A stretch of 41,580 nucleotides of DNA, taken from positions 1-41,580 of the forward strand of contig JACZVL010000004.1 in assembly GCA_022572685.1 (NCBI GenBank). The letters run 5' to 3'. Within the stretch, counting starts at the first letter, position 1. Each line of letters starts with the position of its first letter. Positions 17,726 to 27,877 of the stretch are shown here, in pieces. A program made the translations under genes and the position numbers. This DNA is from Pseudomonadota bacterium. GTDB lineage: Bacteria; Pseudomonadota; Alphaproteobacteria; Kiloniellales; J153. The notes beneath the pieces were generated by a model, which saw only the letters and a program-made list of their open reading frames with translations, did not search any database and was not told the origin of the DNA.

Positions 17726-18131
17726 AGCGTGTGGAACAGCGTGGGCGTGGTGATCGAGCTCGGCCCAGTCGGTCTTATCCACCAAGACGACAAGCTCGTG
17801 CTTCATGTTGATGGTCTGATCGAGACCGGCGCGGAAAAGATCGTCATGCCGCGCCTTCTGCTGGTATTTCGATCACATCCGATCCTCCAATATCAATGCC
17901 TTGAGGGAATCACAAATCGGCCGGAAAATGATTCCTAATTCGCAAGAAAACGGTCGCCAAAACTAAGGTTTCCTGCAAATTCGGTAAATTCGAATCAGTG
18001 AAAACGCCAGGCAAATCAAAGGCGGTCTGGTTTTTCACAGGGACCGACATGATTGCGAAATGTCTCGCGTGCGTTCCCCCACCCCATGGCAATTGCTCAA
18101 CGGTGGCGTCAGCAAATCGTCGTGGCGCGAC
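17726..18131. other. Low-GC intergenic stretch right of the radical SAM gene
   Basis: Besides the transposase remnant, this stretch holds two imperfect inverted repeats: GGAATCA/TGATTCC (17906-17935) and GTGAAAA..CCAG/CTGG..TTTTTCAC (17998-18038). The latter could be a decayed insertion-sequence end. The ORF on the plus strand at 17729-17938 is best explained as the antisense of the transposase fragment. I see no other gene. Confidence 0.5.
17765..17878 (-). mobile_element. IS5-type transposase N-terminal remnant
   Basis: The minus strand reads SKYQQKARHDDLFRAGLDQ continuing TINMKHELVVLVDKTDW, which matches the start of a family of IS5-type transposases (DLFRxRLDQIINMKHELVxLAxKIDW as I recall it). 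A TGA follows the possible ATG immediately and similarity ends after the DW, so this is a decayed fragment of about 36 codons. The rest of the minus-strand ORF (16973-17806) is an antisense shadow of the radical SAM gene. It marks the right side of the cassette. Confidence 0.6.
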
Positions 18132-19235
18132 TCAGGAGACCGCGATCACCGGCTCGCCGAGCACTTCCATGCGCGGCCGCACGCCCAGGCCGGGGGCGTC
18201 GGAGGCGGCCATGCGGCCGGCGAGGCGTTGGGGGGCGCCCTCGGCGATCGACACGCTCACGTAGCTGTTGAAGTCGGTGGCGGTGAAGCGGAACGGTTCC
18301 GGGGTCGAGTGGTAGAGGTGGGCGATGGCGGCGGTCACGATGTCGCCGCCCCAGGAATCCTCGATGGTCATGGCGAGGCCCATGGCGACGCAGAGATCGC
18401 GGAGCCGGCGCGCCTTGGTCAGGCCGCCCAGCTTGCTGATCTTGATATTCACCACGTCCATGGCCCCATCGGCGTGGCCGCGCAGCAGCATCTCGATGCC
18501 GTCCACCGATTCGTCGAGCACGAAGGGCTGGTCGCAGTGGCGGCGCACGCTCAGGCACTCCTCGTAAGACAGGCAGGGCTGCTCGATATAGACGTCGAGG
18601 TCGCGGACCGCGCGCAGCACGCGCAGGGCCTGATGGGGCAGCCAGCCGGTGTTGGCGTCGGCGATCAGCACGTCGCCGGCCTCACACCGCTCGGCACAGG
18701 CTTGGATGCGCGCGATGTCGGTGTCCGGGTCGCCGCCGACCTTGAGCTGGAAGCGCCGGTAGCCCTCGGCCCGGTAGCCGGCGACCCGGGCCGCCATGGC
18801 GTCCGGCGCGTCTTGCGAGATCGCCCGGTAGAGCATGCCGTCCTCGCCATCGCGCCCGCCCAGCAGGGTGCAGACCGGCAGCCCCGCGGCCTGGCCCAGG
18901 ATGTCCCAGCAGGCCATGTCGAGGGCCGATTTCACGTAGGGGTGGCCCTTGAGCCGGGCGTCCATGTGCCGGTTGAGCGCGTCGAGCTCGCGCGGGTCGC
19001 GGCCGATCAGCGCCGGCGCCAGCTCGGCGATCCCGGCGCGCGCGCCGGCGGCGTAGGACGGCAGATAGGAGGGCCCCAGCGGGCAGACCTCGCCGTGGCC
19101 GGTGACCCCGGCGTCGGTCTCGATCCGCACCACGGTGGAATCGAACACCGAGACCGACTTGCCGCCGGACCAGTGGTAGCTGCCCTCGTGCAGCGGCAGG
19201 TCGACCTGATAGGCCGATATCCTGGTGATTTTCAT
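18132..19235 (-). CDS. cis-3-hydroxy-L-proline dehydratase (enolase superfamily)
   Basis: A 367-residue mandelate racemase/muconate lactonizing enzyme-family protein. The sequence strongly resembles characterised cis-3-hydroxy-L-proline dehydratases: [109 protein letters not shown] and [14 protein letters not shown] are all as expected, including metal ligands D, E and E and the catalytic lysines. The product is a pyrroline that tautomerises and hydrolyses towards 2-oxo acids. It is the third gene of a minus-strand operon after an amidohydrolase and an alpha/beta hydrolase. A hydroxyproline epimerase lies 20 kb away. Confidence 0.85.
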   Translation of the reverse strand: MKITRISAYQVDLPLHEGSYHWSGGKSVSVFDSTVVRIETDAGVTGHGEVCPLGPSYLPSYAAGARAGIAELAPALIGRDPRELDALNRHMDARLKGHPYVKSALDMACWDILGQAAGLPVCTLLGGRDGEDGMLYRAISQDAPDAMAARVAGYRAEGYRRFQLKVGGDPDTDIARIQACAERCEAGDVLIADANTGWLPHQALRVLRAVRDLDVYIEQPCLSYEECLSVRRHCDQPFVLDESVDGIEMLLRGHADGAMDVVNIKISKLGGLTKARRLRDLCVAMGLAMTIEDSWGGDIVTAAIAHLYHSTPEPFRFTATDFNSYVSVSIAEGAPQRLAGRMAASDAPGLGVRPRMEVLGEPVIAVS

Positions 19236-19286
19236 GATGCCCCCCGGCGCCGAATGCTGTGGCCGAACCCTACCGCCGGCGCGGTC

Positions 19287-20084
19287 CTATTGCCAAAGGT
19301 TCTTGATAAAACCCGCGATGCGGGCGCAGACCAGATCCGGTCGCTCGAGGTGTGGAATGTGGCCGCAGTCCGGGATCATCCAGGCCTCGGCCGGGCCGGA
19401 CACGCCCGCCGCGATGGCCGCGACCTGGGCGGGGGAGCCGTGCGCGTCGTCGGCGCCCTGGATGACCAGGGCCGGACAGGTGATGGCGGACAGCCGGTGT
19501 TCCACGTTCCAGTCCCGGGCGCCCGGATCGAGCCAGGTCTCGGCCCAGCCGCGGAACATGGCCTCGGTGTTGGCGCCGTGGTGCCGGGCCAGGCGGTCGC
19601 GCAGGCCGCCCGCCCGCCAGCGCGCGACCACGGCCTCGATGCCGCCCCGGGTCACGTCCTCGACGAAAACGTGCGCGGCCAAGGTCACGCAGGCCTCGGC
19701 GCGTTCGGGGCAGGCGGCGGCGTAGAGCAGGGCGATGGTGCCGCCGTCGCTGTGCCCGATCAGGACCGGCCGCCTGACGCCGCAAGCCGCCAGCACCTCG
19801 GGCAAGGCGTCTTCGGCCTCCCGTTCCAGATGGTCCCGGGGCCGCGGCAGCGCGAGCGCCTCGGAGCCGCCGAAGCCCCAGCGTTCGTAGAGCAGGCCCG
19901 ACAGGCCCGTGGCCCGGCACAGGGCGGCGGGAAAGTCCTCCCATTGCGGGATGCTGCCCAGGCCCTCGTGCAGGAACACCAGGCAGCGCGCCCCGGGCGC
20001 GGCCGGCCCGCCGATCCACTGCGCGCGCAAGCGCCGGCCCGCCGCGGTGATCTGGAAGAATTCGCCCGGCGCGAAGGCGCTCAC
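19287..20084 (-). CDS. Alpha/beta hydrolase
   Basis: A 265-residue alpha/beta-fold hydrolase. Visible are VFLHEGLGSIPQWEDFP (oxyanion region), the nucleophile elbow GHSDGG, LVIQGADDAHG with the likely acid, and the CGHIPHLERP histidine. The substrate is unknown; esters or lactones from the same pathway as the neighbouring amidohydrolase are plausible. Its ATG overlaps the amidohydrolase stop by four bases, so the two are coupled, and the dehydratase gene follows after 51 bases. Confidence 0.85.
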   Translation of the reverse strand: MSAFAPGEFFQITAAGRRLRAQWIGGPAAPGARCLVFLHEGLGSIPQWEDFPAALCRATGLSGLLYERWGFGGSEALALPRPRDHLEREAEDALPEVLAACGVRRPVLIGHSDGGTIALLYAAACPERAEACVTLAAHVFVEDVTRGGIEAVVARWRAGGLRDRLARHHGANTEAMFRGWAETWLDPGARDWNVEHRLSAITCPALVIQGADDAHGSPAQVAAIAAGVSGPAEAWMIPDCGHIPHLERPDLVCARIAGFIKNLWQ

Positions 20085-20989
20085 GCGCGTGGCGGGCCGA
20101 AGCCGTAGAGCTCGGCCGGGTTATCGGTCAGGATGCGCCGGCGTGAGGACTCGTCTCCGGCCCAGTCGAGCAGGAGATCGAGCAGCACCGCGTCGTCGGG
20201 CGGGTCGGCGCGCGCGCTCGGGTGCGGCCAGTTGCTGGCCCAGAGCATGCGCTCCGGCGCCGCCCGGATCAGCGCCTTGGCCAGGGCGCCGACATCGCCG
20301 TAGAGCGGCGGGCCCTGGCGCGAGGTCTCGTAGGGCGCGGAGAGCTTGACCCAGCAATTCCCGCCCTCGACCAGGCGCAGCAGGCTCCGGAAGGCCGGGT
20401 GATCGGGCGCCACCGGCTCCAGGAACTTGCCGGTGTGGTCGATCACGAGCGGCCCCGGCAGGCGCTTGAGGGCCGCCTCGTGCTCCGGCAGCTCGCGGCC
20501 GTCGAGTTGCATCTGCAGGTGCCAGCCGAAGGGCGCGACCCGCGCGGCCATGGTCTCCAGGCTGGACCAGGGCAGCACCCCGCCGGGCAGCATGAAAAAC
20601 CGGATGCCGCGTGCGCCGAGCCCGGTCAGGCGCTCGAGCTCGGCGTCGGTCACGCTCTCGTCGACCACCACCACCGCGCGCGCCGCCGCGCCCAGTTCCG
20701 CCCCGCCCAGTTCCGCCCCGCCCAGTTCCGCCAGGGCATCCAGGGTGCAGCGGTTGTCCGTGCCGTAGGCGCTGGGCTGCACGATCACCACCCGCTCGAC
20801 GCCGAGCCGCGTCATCAGCCTCCGGTAGGCCTCGACCGGCGCGTAGGGCGGCGGAAACGGGCAGGTCGGCGCCAGGGGATAGTCCTCGCGTGGGCCGTAA
20901 AAGTGCATGTGGCAGTCGGTCGCGCCGGCCGGGCAGGCCAGCCGGGGCGCGGTTTCGGTCACCGCCGCTATCGGGATGTCTTCGTTCAC
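20081..20989 (-). CDS. Amidohydrolase family protein (2-pyrone-4,6-dicarboxylate lactonase-like)
   Basis: A 302-residue TIM-barrel metal-dependent hydrolase. DCHMHFYGP near residue 25 gives the first metal histidines, VIDHTGKF, WVKLSAPYE and MLWASNWPHPS follow, and NPAELYGF closes the protein, the typical order for the LigI-like lactonase group of COG3618. It probably hydrolyses a lactone or cyclic amide. An in-frame repeat AELGG x3 near residue 95 is not part of the family core. First gene of a minus-strand operon, divergent from the operon at 21101. Confidence 0.85.
   Translation of the reverse strand: MNEDIPIAAVTETAPRLACPAGATDCHMHFYGPREDYPLAPTCPFPPPYAPVEAYRRLMTRLGVERVVIVQPSAYGTDNRCTLDALAELGGAELGGAELGAAARAVVVVDESVTDAELERLTGLGARGIRFFMLPGGVLPWSSLETMAARVAPFGWHLQMQLDGRELPEHEAALKRLPGPLVIDHTGKFLEPVAPDHPAFRSLLRLVEGGNCWVKLSAPYETSRQGPPLYGDVGALAKALIRAAPERMLWASNWPHPSARADPPDDAVLLDLLLDWAGDESSRRRILTDNPAELYGFGPPRA
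20689..20732 (-). repeat. Tandem 15-bp repeat in the amidohydrolase gene
   Basis: CGCCCAGTTCCGCCC occurs three times (the last copy 14 of 15 bases), encoding AELGG repeated in frame in a surface-type loop. Likely slipped-strand expansion. Confidence 0.9.
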
Positions 20990-21018
20990 CGCCTCGCCTC
21001 CGCGTTTTTAGTTCATGA

Positions 21019-23942
<2,924 letters not shown>

Positions 23943-23980
23943 CCGCCGAGCAGCCGAAACCAAATCCCGGGACCGCCCGC

Positions 23981-24787
23981 CTAACCTGCATCTCCCGCGC
24001 AGCGGAAACCGACCATGTCGAGGCCGATGTCGGGCGGGTTGCCGTGGCGGTAGGACACGCGCAGACAGTACGGGTTGTTGCCCCAGCCGCCGCCGCGCAG
24101 GGCGACGTCGTCGGGCTTGCCGGGGAAGCGGCTCGCCGTCCACTCCCAGACGTTGCCGGCCATGTCCAGGAGCCCGAAGGGCGAGGCGCCGCGCGCGTAG
24201 CTGCCGACCGGCGCGGTGGTGCGGTAGCCGTCGGCGGCATCGGGCGCGCAGCAGGGCACGGTGCCGAAGTTGGCGCGGGCGCCCGCGCCCTGCTCCGGCG
24301 CCGCGTCGCCCCAGGGATAGCGCCGGCCGTCGCTCCCGCGCGCGGCGAACTCCCATTCCGCTTCGCTCGGCAGGCGCAGGCCCGCCCAGGCGCAGAAGGC
24401 GGCGGCGTCCCGGGCCGAGACCTGGACCACCGGATGGTCGGGCCTGTCGGCGATGGTGCTGTCCGGGCCCTCGGGGCGGCGCCAGTCGGCGCCTTCGACG
24501 CGCCGCCAGCGCCCGGTCCAGACGTAGCCCGCGCCCGAAGCCTCCGCGTCGCTGCGGTAACCGCCGGCCGCGGCGAAGGCGGCGAACTGCCGGTTCGTGA
24601 CCTCGTGGCGCATGATCCGGAAGGCCGCGACGCGGACCCTCTTGGGCGCCTCGTCGGGCTCGCCCTCCGCGTCGCCCATGACGAATTCGCCGCCGGGCAC
24701 GGCGATGAGATCGAGCGCCGGCGGCTCGGCCGCCGCGACCCGCGCGCCCAGCAAAAGAGCGCCGATCAAGAAGCTCGCGGGATGCAC
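23981..24787 (-). CDS. SUMF1/formylglycine-generating-enzyme-like secreted protein
   Basis: A 268-residue protein starting at GTG with an N-terminal signal peptide (SFLIGALLLGARVAAAEP), so periplasmic. It has the SUMF1-domain marks VPGGEFVMGD, RHEVTNRQFAAFAAAGGY, HPVVQVSARDAAAFCAWAGLRLPSEAEWEFAARG, YPWGD, and LLDMAGNVWEWTASRF. The region GGGWGNNPYCLRVSYRH corresponds to the active site but appears to keep only the second of the two catalytic cysteines. It is therefore unlikely to make formylglycine; relatives without both cysteines do other jobs. No sulfatase is nearby. Convergent with phnA. Confidence 0.82.
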   Translation of the reverse strand: MHPASFLIGALLLGARVAAAEPPALDLIAVPGGEFVMGDAEGEPDEAPKRVRVAAFRIMRHEVTNRQFAAFAAAGGYRSDAEASGAGYVWTGRWRRVEGADWRRPEGPDSTIADRPDHPVVQVSARDAAAFCAWAGLRLPSEAEWEFAARGSDGRRYPWGDAAPEQGAGARANFGTVPCCAPDAADGYRTTAPVGSYARGASPFGLLDMAGNVWEWTASRFPGKPDDVALRGGGWGNNPYCLRVSYRHGNPPDIGLDMVGFRCAGDAG

Positions 24788-24817
24788 CCTGCCGGCCTTT
24801 CGCGTGTTGCGCCGCGC

Positions 24818-25627
24818 TCACTCGATCTTCGTAAGATCGCCCGAGAACTCCATGCCGCAGAACGGGCCGCCATGGAAGGCGCGCTCGACCTCGGGCTCGT
24901 CCTCCGGCGCCATCCGGGCCTCCAGCTCCGCGGCGAAGGCCTCGGCGTTGTCTTGTGGCGCAAAGCCGATGCGTTTGCCGCCTGGGTTGTCCCACCAGTT
25001 GCGGTCGTTGGCCGAAACCCCGTAGACGATCTCGAAGTGGACGTCGGCGGCATCGAGCGCGCGCCCGATGAGATGAATCCCGTCGCGCGGGCTGAGCCAG
25101 GTGGACAGCATGCGCAGGTTCAGCGGCTGGGGCTGCCACGAGCCGATCCGCAAGGCGACGCAGGCGATGCCATGCTTGTCGGCGTAGAGCCGGCCCAGGC
25201 CCTCGCCGAACAGCTTGCTCAGCCCATAGTTGCCGTCCGGCCGGAAGGTGGCGCGATCGTCGATGCGTTCGGACCGCCGGTGGAAGCCGATCACGTGGTT
25301 GGAGCTGGCGAAGACCACGCGCTGGACGCCCTGGCGCCGGGCCGCCTCGAAGACGTGGTAGCAGCCGACGATGTTGGCCTCATGGACGATCTCCCAGGTG
25401 TTCTCGACCGCCATGCCGCCCAGATGCACGACCGCGTCGACCCCCGCCATCGCCGCCTCGACCTGGGCGAGATCGCGCAGATCGGCGGGCACCAGTTCCT
25501 CGCCCGGCCCGGCCTCGCCGAGCGGCGCGATATCGGAAAGGCGCAAGATCGGATAGGCGCCGCGCAGGCCCTCGCGCAGGGCGCGGCCGATGGTGCCGGC
25601 CGCGCCGGTGATCAGAACCCGTTCCAT
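24818..25627 (-). CDS. udh: Uronate dehydrogenase (NAD-dependent epimerase/dehydratase family)
   Basis: A 269-residue extended SDR. TGAAGTIGRALREGL is the NAD loop, HLGGMAVENTWEIVHEANIVG, FASSNHVIGFHRRSERID, the catalytic YGLSK, and IGSWQPQPLNLRMLSTWLSP followed by YGVSANDRNWWDN all follow uronate dehydrogenase, which oxidises glucuronate or galacturonate to aldarolactones. It lies just downstream of an enolase-superfamily dehydratase gene in the same direction, suggesting an oxidative uronic acid pathway. A GGGAGACGG ribosome-binding site supports ATG 25627. Confidence 0.85.
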   Translation of the reverse strand: MERVLITGAAGTIGRALREGLRGAYPILRLSDIAPLGEAGPGEELVPADLRDLAQVEAAMAGVDAVVHLGGMAVENTWEIVHEANIVGCYHVFEAARRQGVQRVVFASSNHVIGFHRRSERIDDRATFRPDGNYGLSKLFGEGLGRLYADKHGIACVALRIGSWQPQPLNLRMLSTWLSPRDGIHLIGRALDAADVHFEIVYGVSANDRNWWDNPGGKRIGFAPQDNAEAFAAELEARMAPEDEPEVERAFHGGPFCGMEFSGDLTKIE

Positions 25628-25638
25628 TGTCCGTCTCC

Positions 25639-26769
25639 CTATTTATTTTCCGCCCACGGCACGATCGCGGCCTTTTCGACCGCCGCCTGGTCGAAGCCGA
25701 AGCCGAGGCCGGGGTCGCTCGGCACCACCAGATCGCCGCCGCGGAGCTCGAGCTGGCGGTCGATCAGCCGGCGGAAATTGAGCACCTGGTCGTCCGCGAA
25801 ATACTCGACGAAGGGCGCGTTCGGCAGCGCCGCCACCAGGTGGACGTGGAGGTCGTGGAACCAATGCGGGCAGACCGGCACCCCGAATCCGGCCGCCATG
25901 GCGGCGATGCGCCGGAACTCGGTGATCCCCCCGCAGACCGCGGCGTCGGTCTGCAGGATGCCGGCGGCGCCCTTCTCCAGGAGTTCCTGAAAGCGCCACC
26001 GGCCGGCCTCGATCTCACCGGTCGCCACGGTCACGGCGGTGTTCTCGACCAGACGCACGTGGTTGTCGATGTCGTCGACCGGGAACGGCTCCTCGATCCA
26101 GTAGGGATCGTAGGGCTCGTAGCGGCGCACGTACTCGAGCGCGGTCGGCAGGTCGCGCCAGGCGTTGTTGGCGTCGAGCATCAGCAGGACCTCGGGATCG
26201 AGCGCCTCGCGCGCCGCGGCGATTCGGTTCTCCTCTGCTTCGGGCGAGAGCCGGCCGACCTTCATCTTGACCGCCGTGAAGCCCTGGGCCGCGTAGCCGG
26301 CCAGCTCCTCGCCGAGCATCTCGTCGGTCTTGCCCTCGAGGTAGTAGCCGCCGCTGGCGTAGGCGGGCACGGTCTCGCGCGCGTGGCCGCCCAGGAACCG
26401 GGCCAGCGACAGGCCGCAGGCGCGGGCGTTGCGGTCCCAGATCGCGATGTCGAGGGCCGAGAGCGCGCGCATCACCGTGCCGGCGCGCCCCTGAAGTACC
26501 GATTCCCGGTACATCTCGTCCCACAGGCCTTCGACCCGGTAGGGGTCCTCGCCGATCAGCACGGGGGCCAGCAACTCGCGCACCGCCACCGTGCCGAGCG
26601 CGCCGGCGGCGCTGCCGACGTAGCAGAATCCGATCCCCTCGACCCCGTCGTCGCCGCGCACCCTGACCAGAAGGTAGTGGCGCTCGCGCACCGTGCGGGT
26701 GGAAAACGCGGTTGGCTTGTCCAGCGGCAAGCTGACCGCGCAGCTCGATACCGATTCGATCTTGGTCAT
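25639..26769 (-). CDS. Enolase-superfamily sugar-acid dehydratase
   Basis: A 376-residue mandelate racemase/muconate lactonizing enzyme-family protein. The barrel motifs are FTAVKMKVG (catalytic KxK), LMLDANNAW, YWIEEPFPVDD, VATGEIEAG and VCPHWFHDLHVHL (general-base His), with the C-terminal ending FGFDQAAVEKAA. This K..H pairing is that of acid-sugar dehydratases such as galactarate or glucarate-type enzymes. It precedes uronate dehydrogenase, whose product would be an aldarate, so an aldarate dehydratase is the best guess. The exact sugar acid cannot be read from sequence. Confidence 0.8.
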   Translation of the reverse strand: MTKIESVSSCAVSLPLDKPTAFSTRTVRERHYLLVRVRGDDGVEGIGFCYVGSAAGALGTVAVRELLAPVLIGEDPYRVEGLWDEMYRESVLQGRAGTVMRALSALDIAIWDRNARACGLSLARFLGGHARETVPAYASGGYYLEGKTDEMLGEELAGYAAQGFTAVKMKVGRLSPEAEENRIAAAREALDPEVLLMLDANNAWRDLPTALEYVRRYEPYDPYWIEEPFPVDDIDNHVRLVENTAVTVATGEIEAGRWRFQELLEKGAAGILQTDAAVCGGITEFRRIAAMAAGFGVPVCPHWFHDLHVHLVAALPNAPFVEYFADDQVLNFRRLIDRQLELRGGDLVVPSDPGLGFGFDQAAVEKAAIVPWAENK

Positions 26770-26838
26770 TGAGTTCCGTCCCCGTTGGCACGCCGGCCCG
26801 GAGGATTTTAGAACATCGGCGCCGCTACGGAAAACGCT

Positions 26839-27480
26839 TTACCGCCGCCAGCCGGCCGAGAGCGTGCGGGCCACGGCCTGGGCGCGATTCTTGACCCCGA
26901 GCTTGCGGTAGACGCCGCGCAGGTGGAGCTTCACCGTGATCTCCTGGATATGGAGCACGCGTCCGATCTCCTTGTTGGTCAAACCGCCCAGGAGCTGTTC
27001 CAGGACGTCCGCCTCGCGCTCGGTCAGCGTCTCGAAGGCCGCGACCGCGGCACCTTCCGGACCGGACCTGGGACCGCCCAGCCGTTCCGCCGAAAGCAGT
27101 CCGGCGGGAACGTAACTCTCGCCGGAAAGAACCAGCCGGACCGCGTTCAGGAAGGATTCGGCGCTCAGGTCCTTGGGCAGGAACCCGCTCGCGCCGTGTT
27201 TCATCGCCGCCAGGACCTCCGCGCGCCGAACCTCGTCGGCAAGCACAAGCAGGCGGACCGCCGGAAAGTAGGCGCGGAACACCGCCACGCCGGCGATGCC
27301 GTCCATATCGGGCAGGTCCCGGTCCAAGAGCACCAGATCGAAGGTCGCTTTCTTGGCCGCCTCCAGGGCGTCGGCGAAGGCATCGCAGGCGGTCACCGCC
27401 ACCCGCCCTTCCAGGCGCTGGAGCACCACCTTGAGGCCTTCCAGAACGAGTTCGGTCCGTTCGGCGATAAGGACCCGCAT
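26839..27480 (-). CDS. LuxR/NarL-type response regulator
   Basis: A 213-residue regulator. The receiver domain (about 1-120) has LVLLDRDLPDMDG with the phosphoacceptor aspartate and a conserved lysine in GASGFLPKDLSAESF. The acidic pocket near the start is reduced (IAERTE). The C-terminal LuxR domain contains LTEREADVLEQLLGGLTNKEIGRVLHIQEITVKLHLRGVYRKLGVKNRAQAV. It is divergent from the globin chemoreceptor gene across a 397-bp gap and has no kinase beside it. Targets unknown. Confidence 0.9.
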   Translation of the reverse strand: MRVLIAERTELVLEGLKVVLQRLEGRVAVTACDAFADALEAAKKATFDLVLLDRDLPDMDGIAGVAVFRAYFPAVRLLVLADEVRRAEVLAAMKHGASGFLPKDLSAESFLNAVRLVLSGESYVPAGLLSAERLGGPRSGPEGAAVAAFETLTEREADVLEQLLGGLTNKEIGRVLHIQEITVKLHLRGVYRKLGVKNRAQAVARTLSAGWRR

Positions 27481-27877
27481 GCCGACCTCCAGCGAAGGAC
27501 CGCGGCGGATTGCGCGGCGTGACTCCGACCCTATACGAAAGTAGTAAACAATTACATACCTCCGGGCGGGGATTTTCCCAGGCGATAGGCAGGATTTGAG
27601 CTAATCCCAACCCAATCCAACCTAGGGGTTCCCTGAGCCACGGCAGGCCGGAGATTCAACCCTACCGACCCTGGCAATACCAACGATGGTTTATAGTCCA
27701 TTCGTATAGGCATCTGTTGCCAAAGGTATATGGTTAATCGACTCTTAGCCTTTCCAGGGGACACTTGGCGCCTAGTTCAGAGGACGCTCGGGACGGGTCG
27801 ATCCGGTCCCAGGCCTCGCTCGCCCAGGGCGCGTTTGTGCGCCGCAGGCGAAACGGAAGTGGAAGGAGAGAGCCGTC
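27481..27877. promoter_or_regulatory. Divergent intergenic region, response regulator / chemoreceptor
   Basis: A 397-bp gap, lower in GC than its surroundings, between two divergent genes. It must hold both promoters. I see no convincing -35/-10 pair, riboswitch core or palindrome. The chemoreceptor has a clear GGAAGGAGAG ribosome-binding site just before ATG 27878. The listed ORFs here are short and unconvincing. Confidence 0.4.

Noticed and set aside
16973-17806. 277-residue minus-strand ORF overlapping the radical SAM gene
   Set aside because: Only its first residues (MKHELVVLVDKTDW) are meaningful, as part of a transposase remnant; the rest is antisense of the radical SAM gene.
15990-18180. 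Shared 20-mer at both cassette edges read as attL/attR of an integrative element
   Set aside because: The repeats diverge with third-position changes and no integrase is present, so a paralogous gene end is more likely than a site-specific duplication.
18060-20108. 682-residue plus-strand ORF
   Set aside because: Antisense of the dehydratase and hydrolase genes; no motifs.
27481-27877. Riboswitch (GEMM-type) in the chemoreceptor leader
   Set aside because: Conserved core sequences of the class could not be found.
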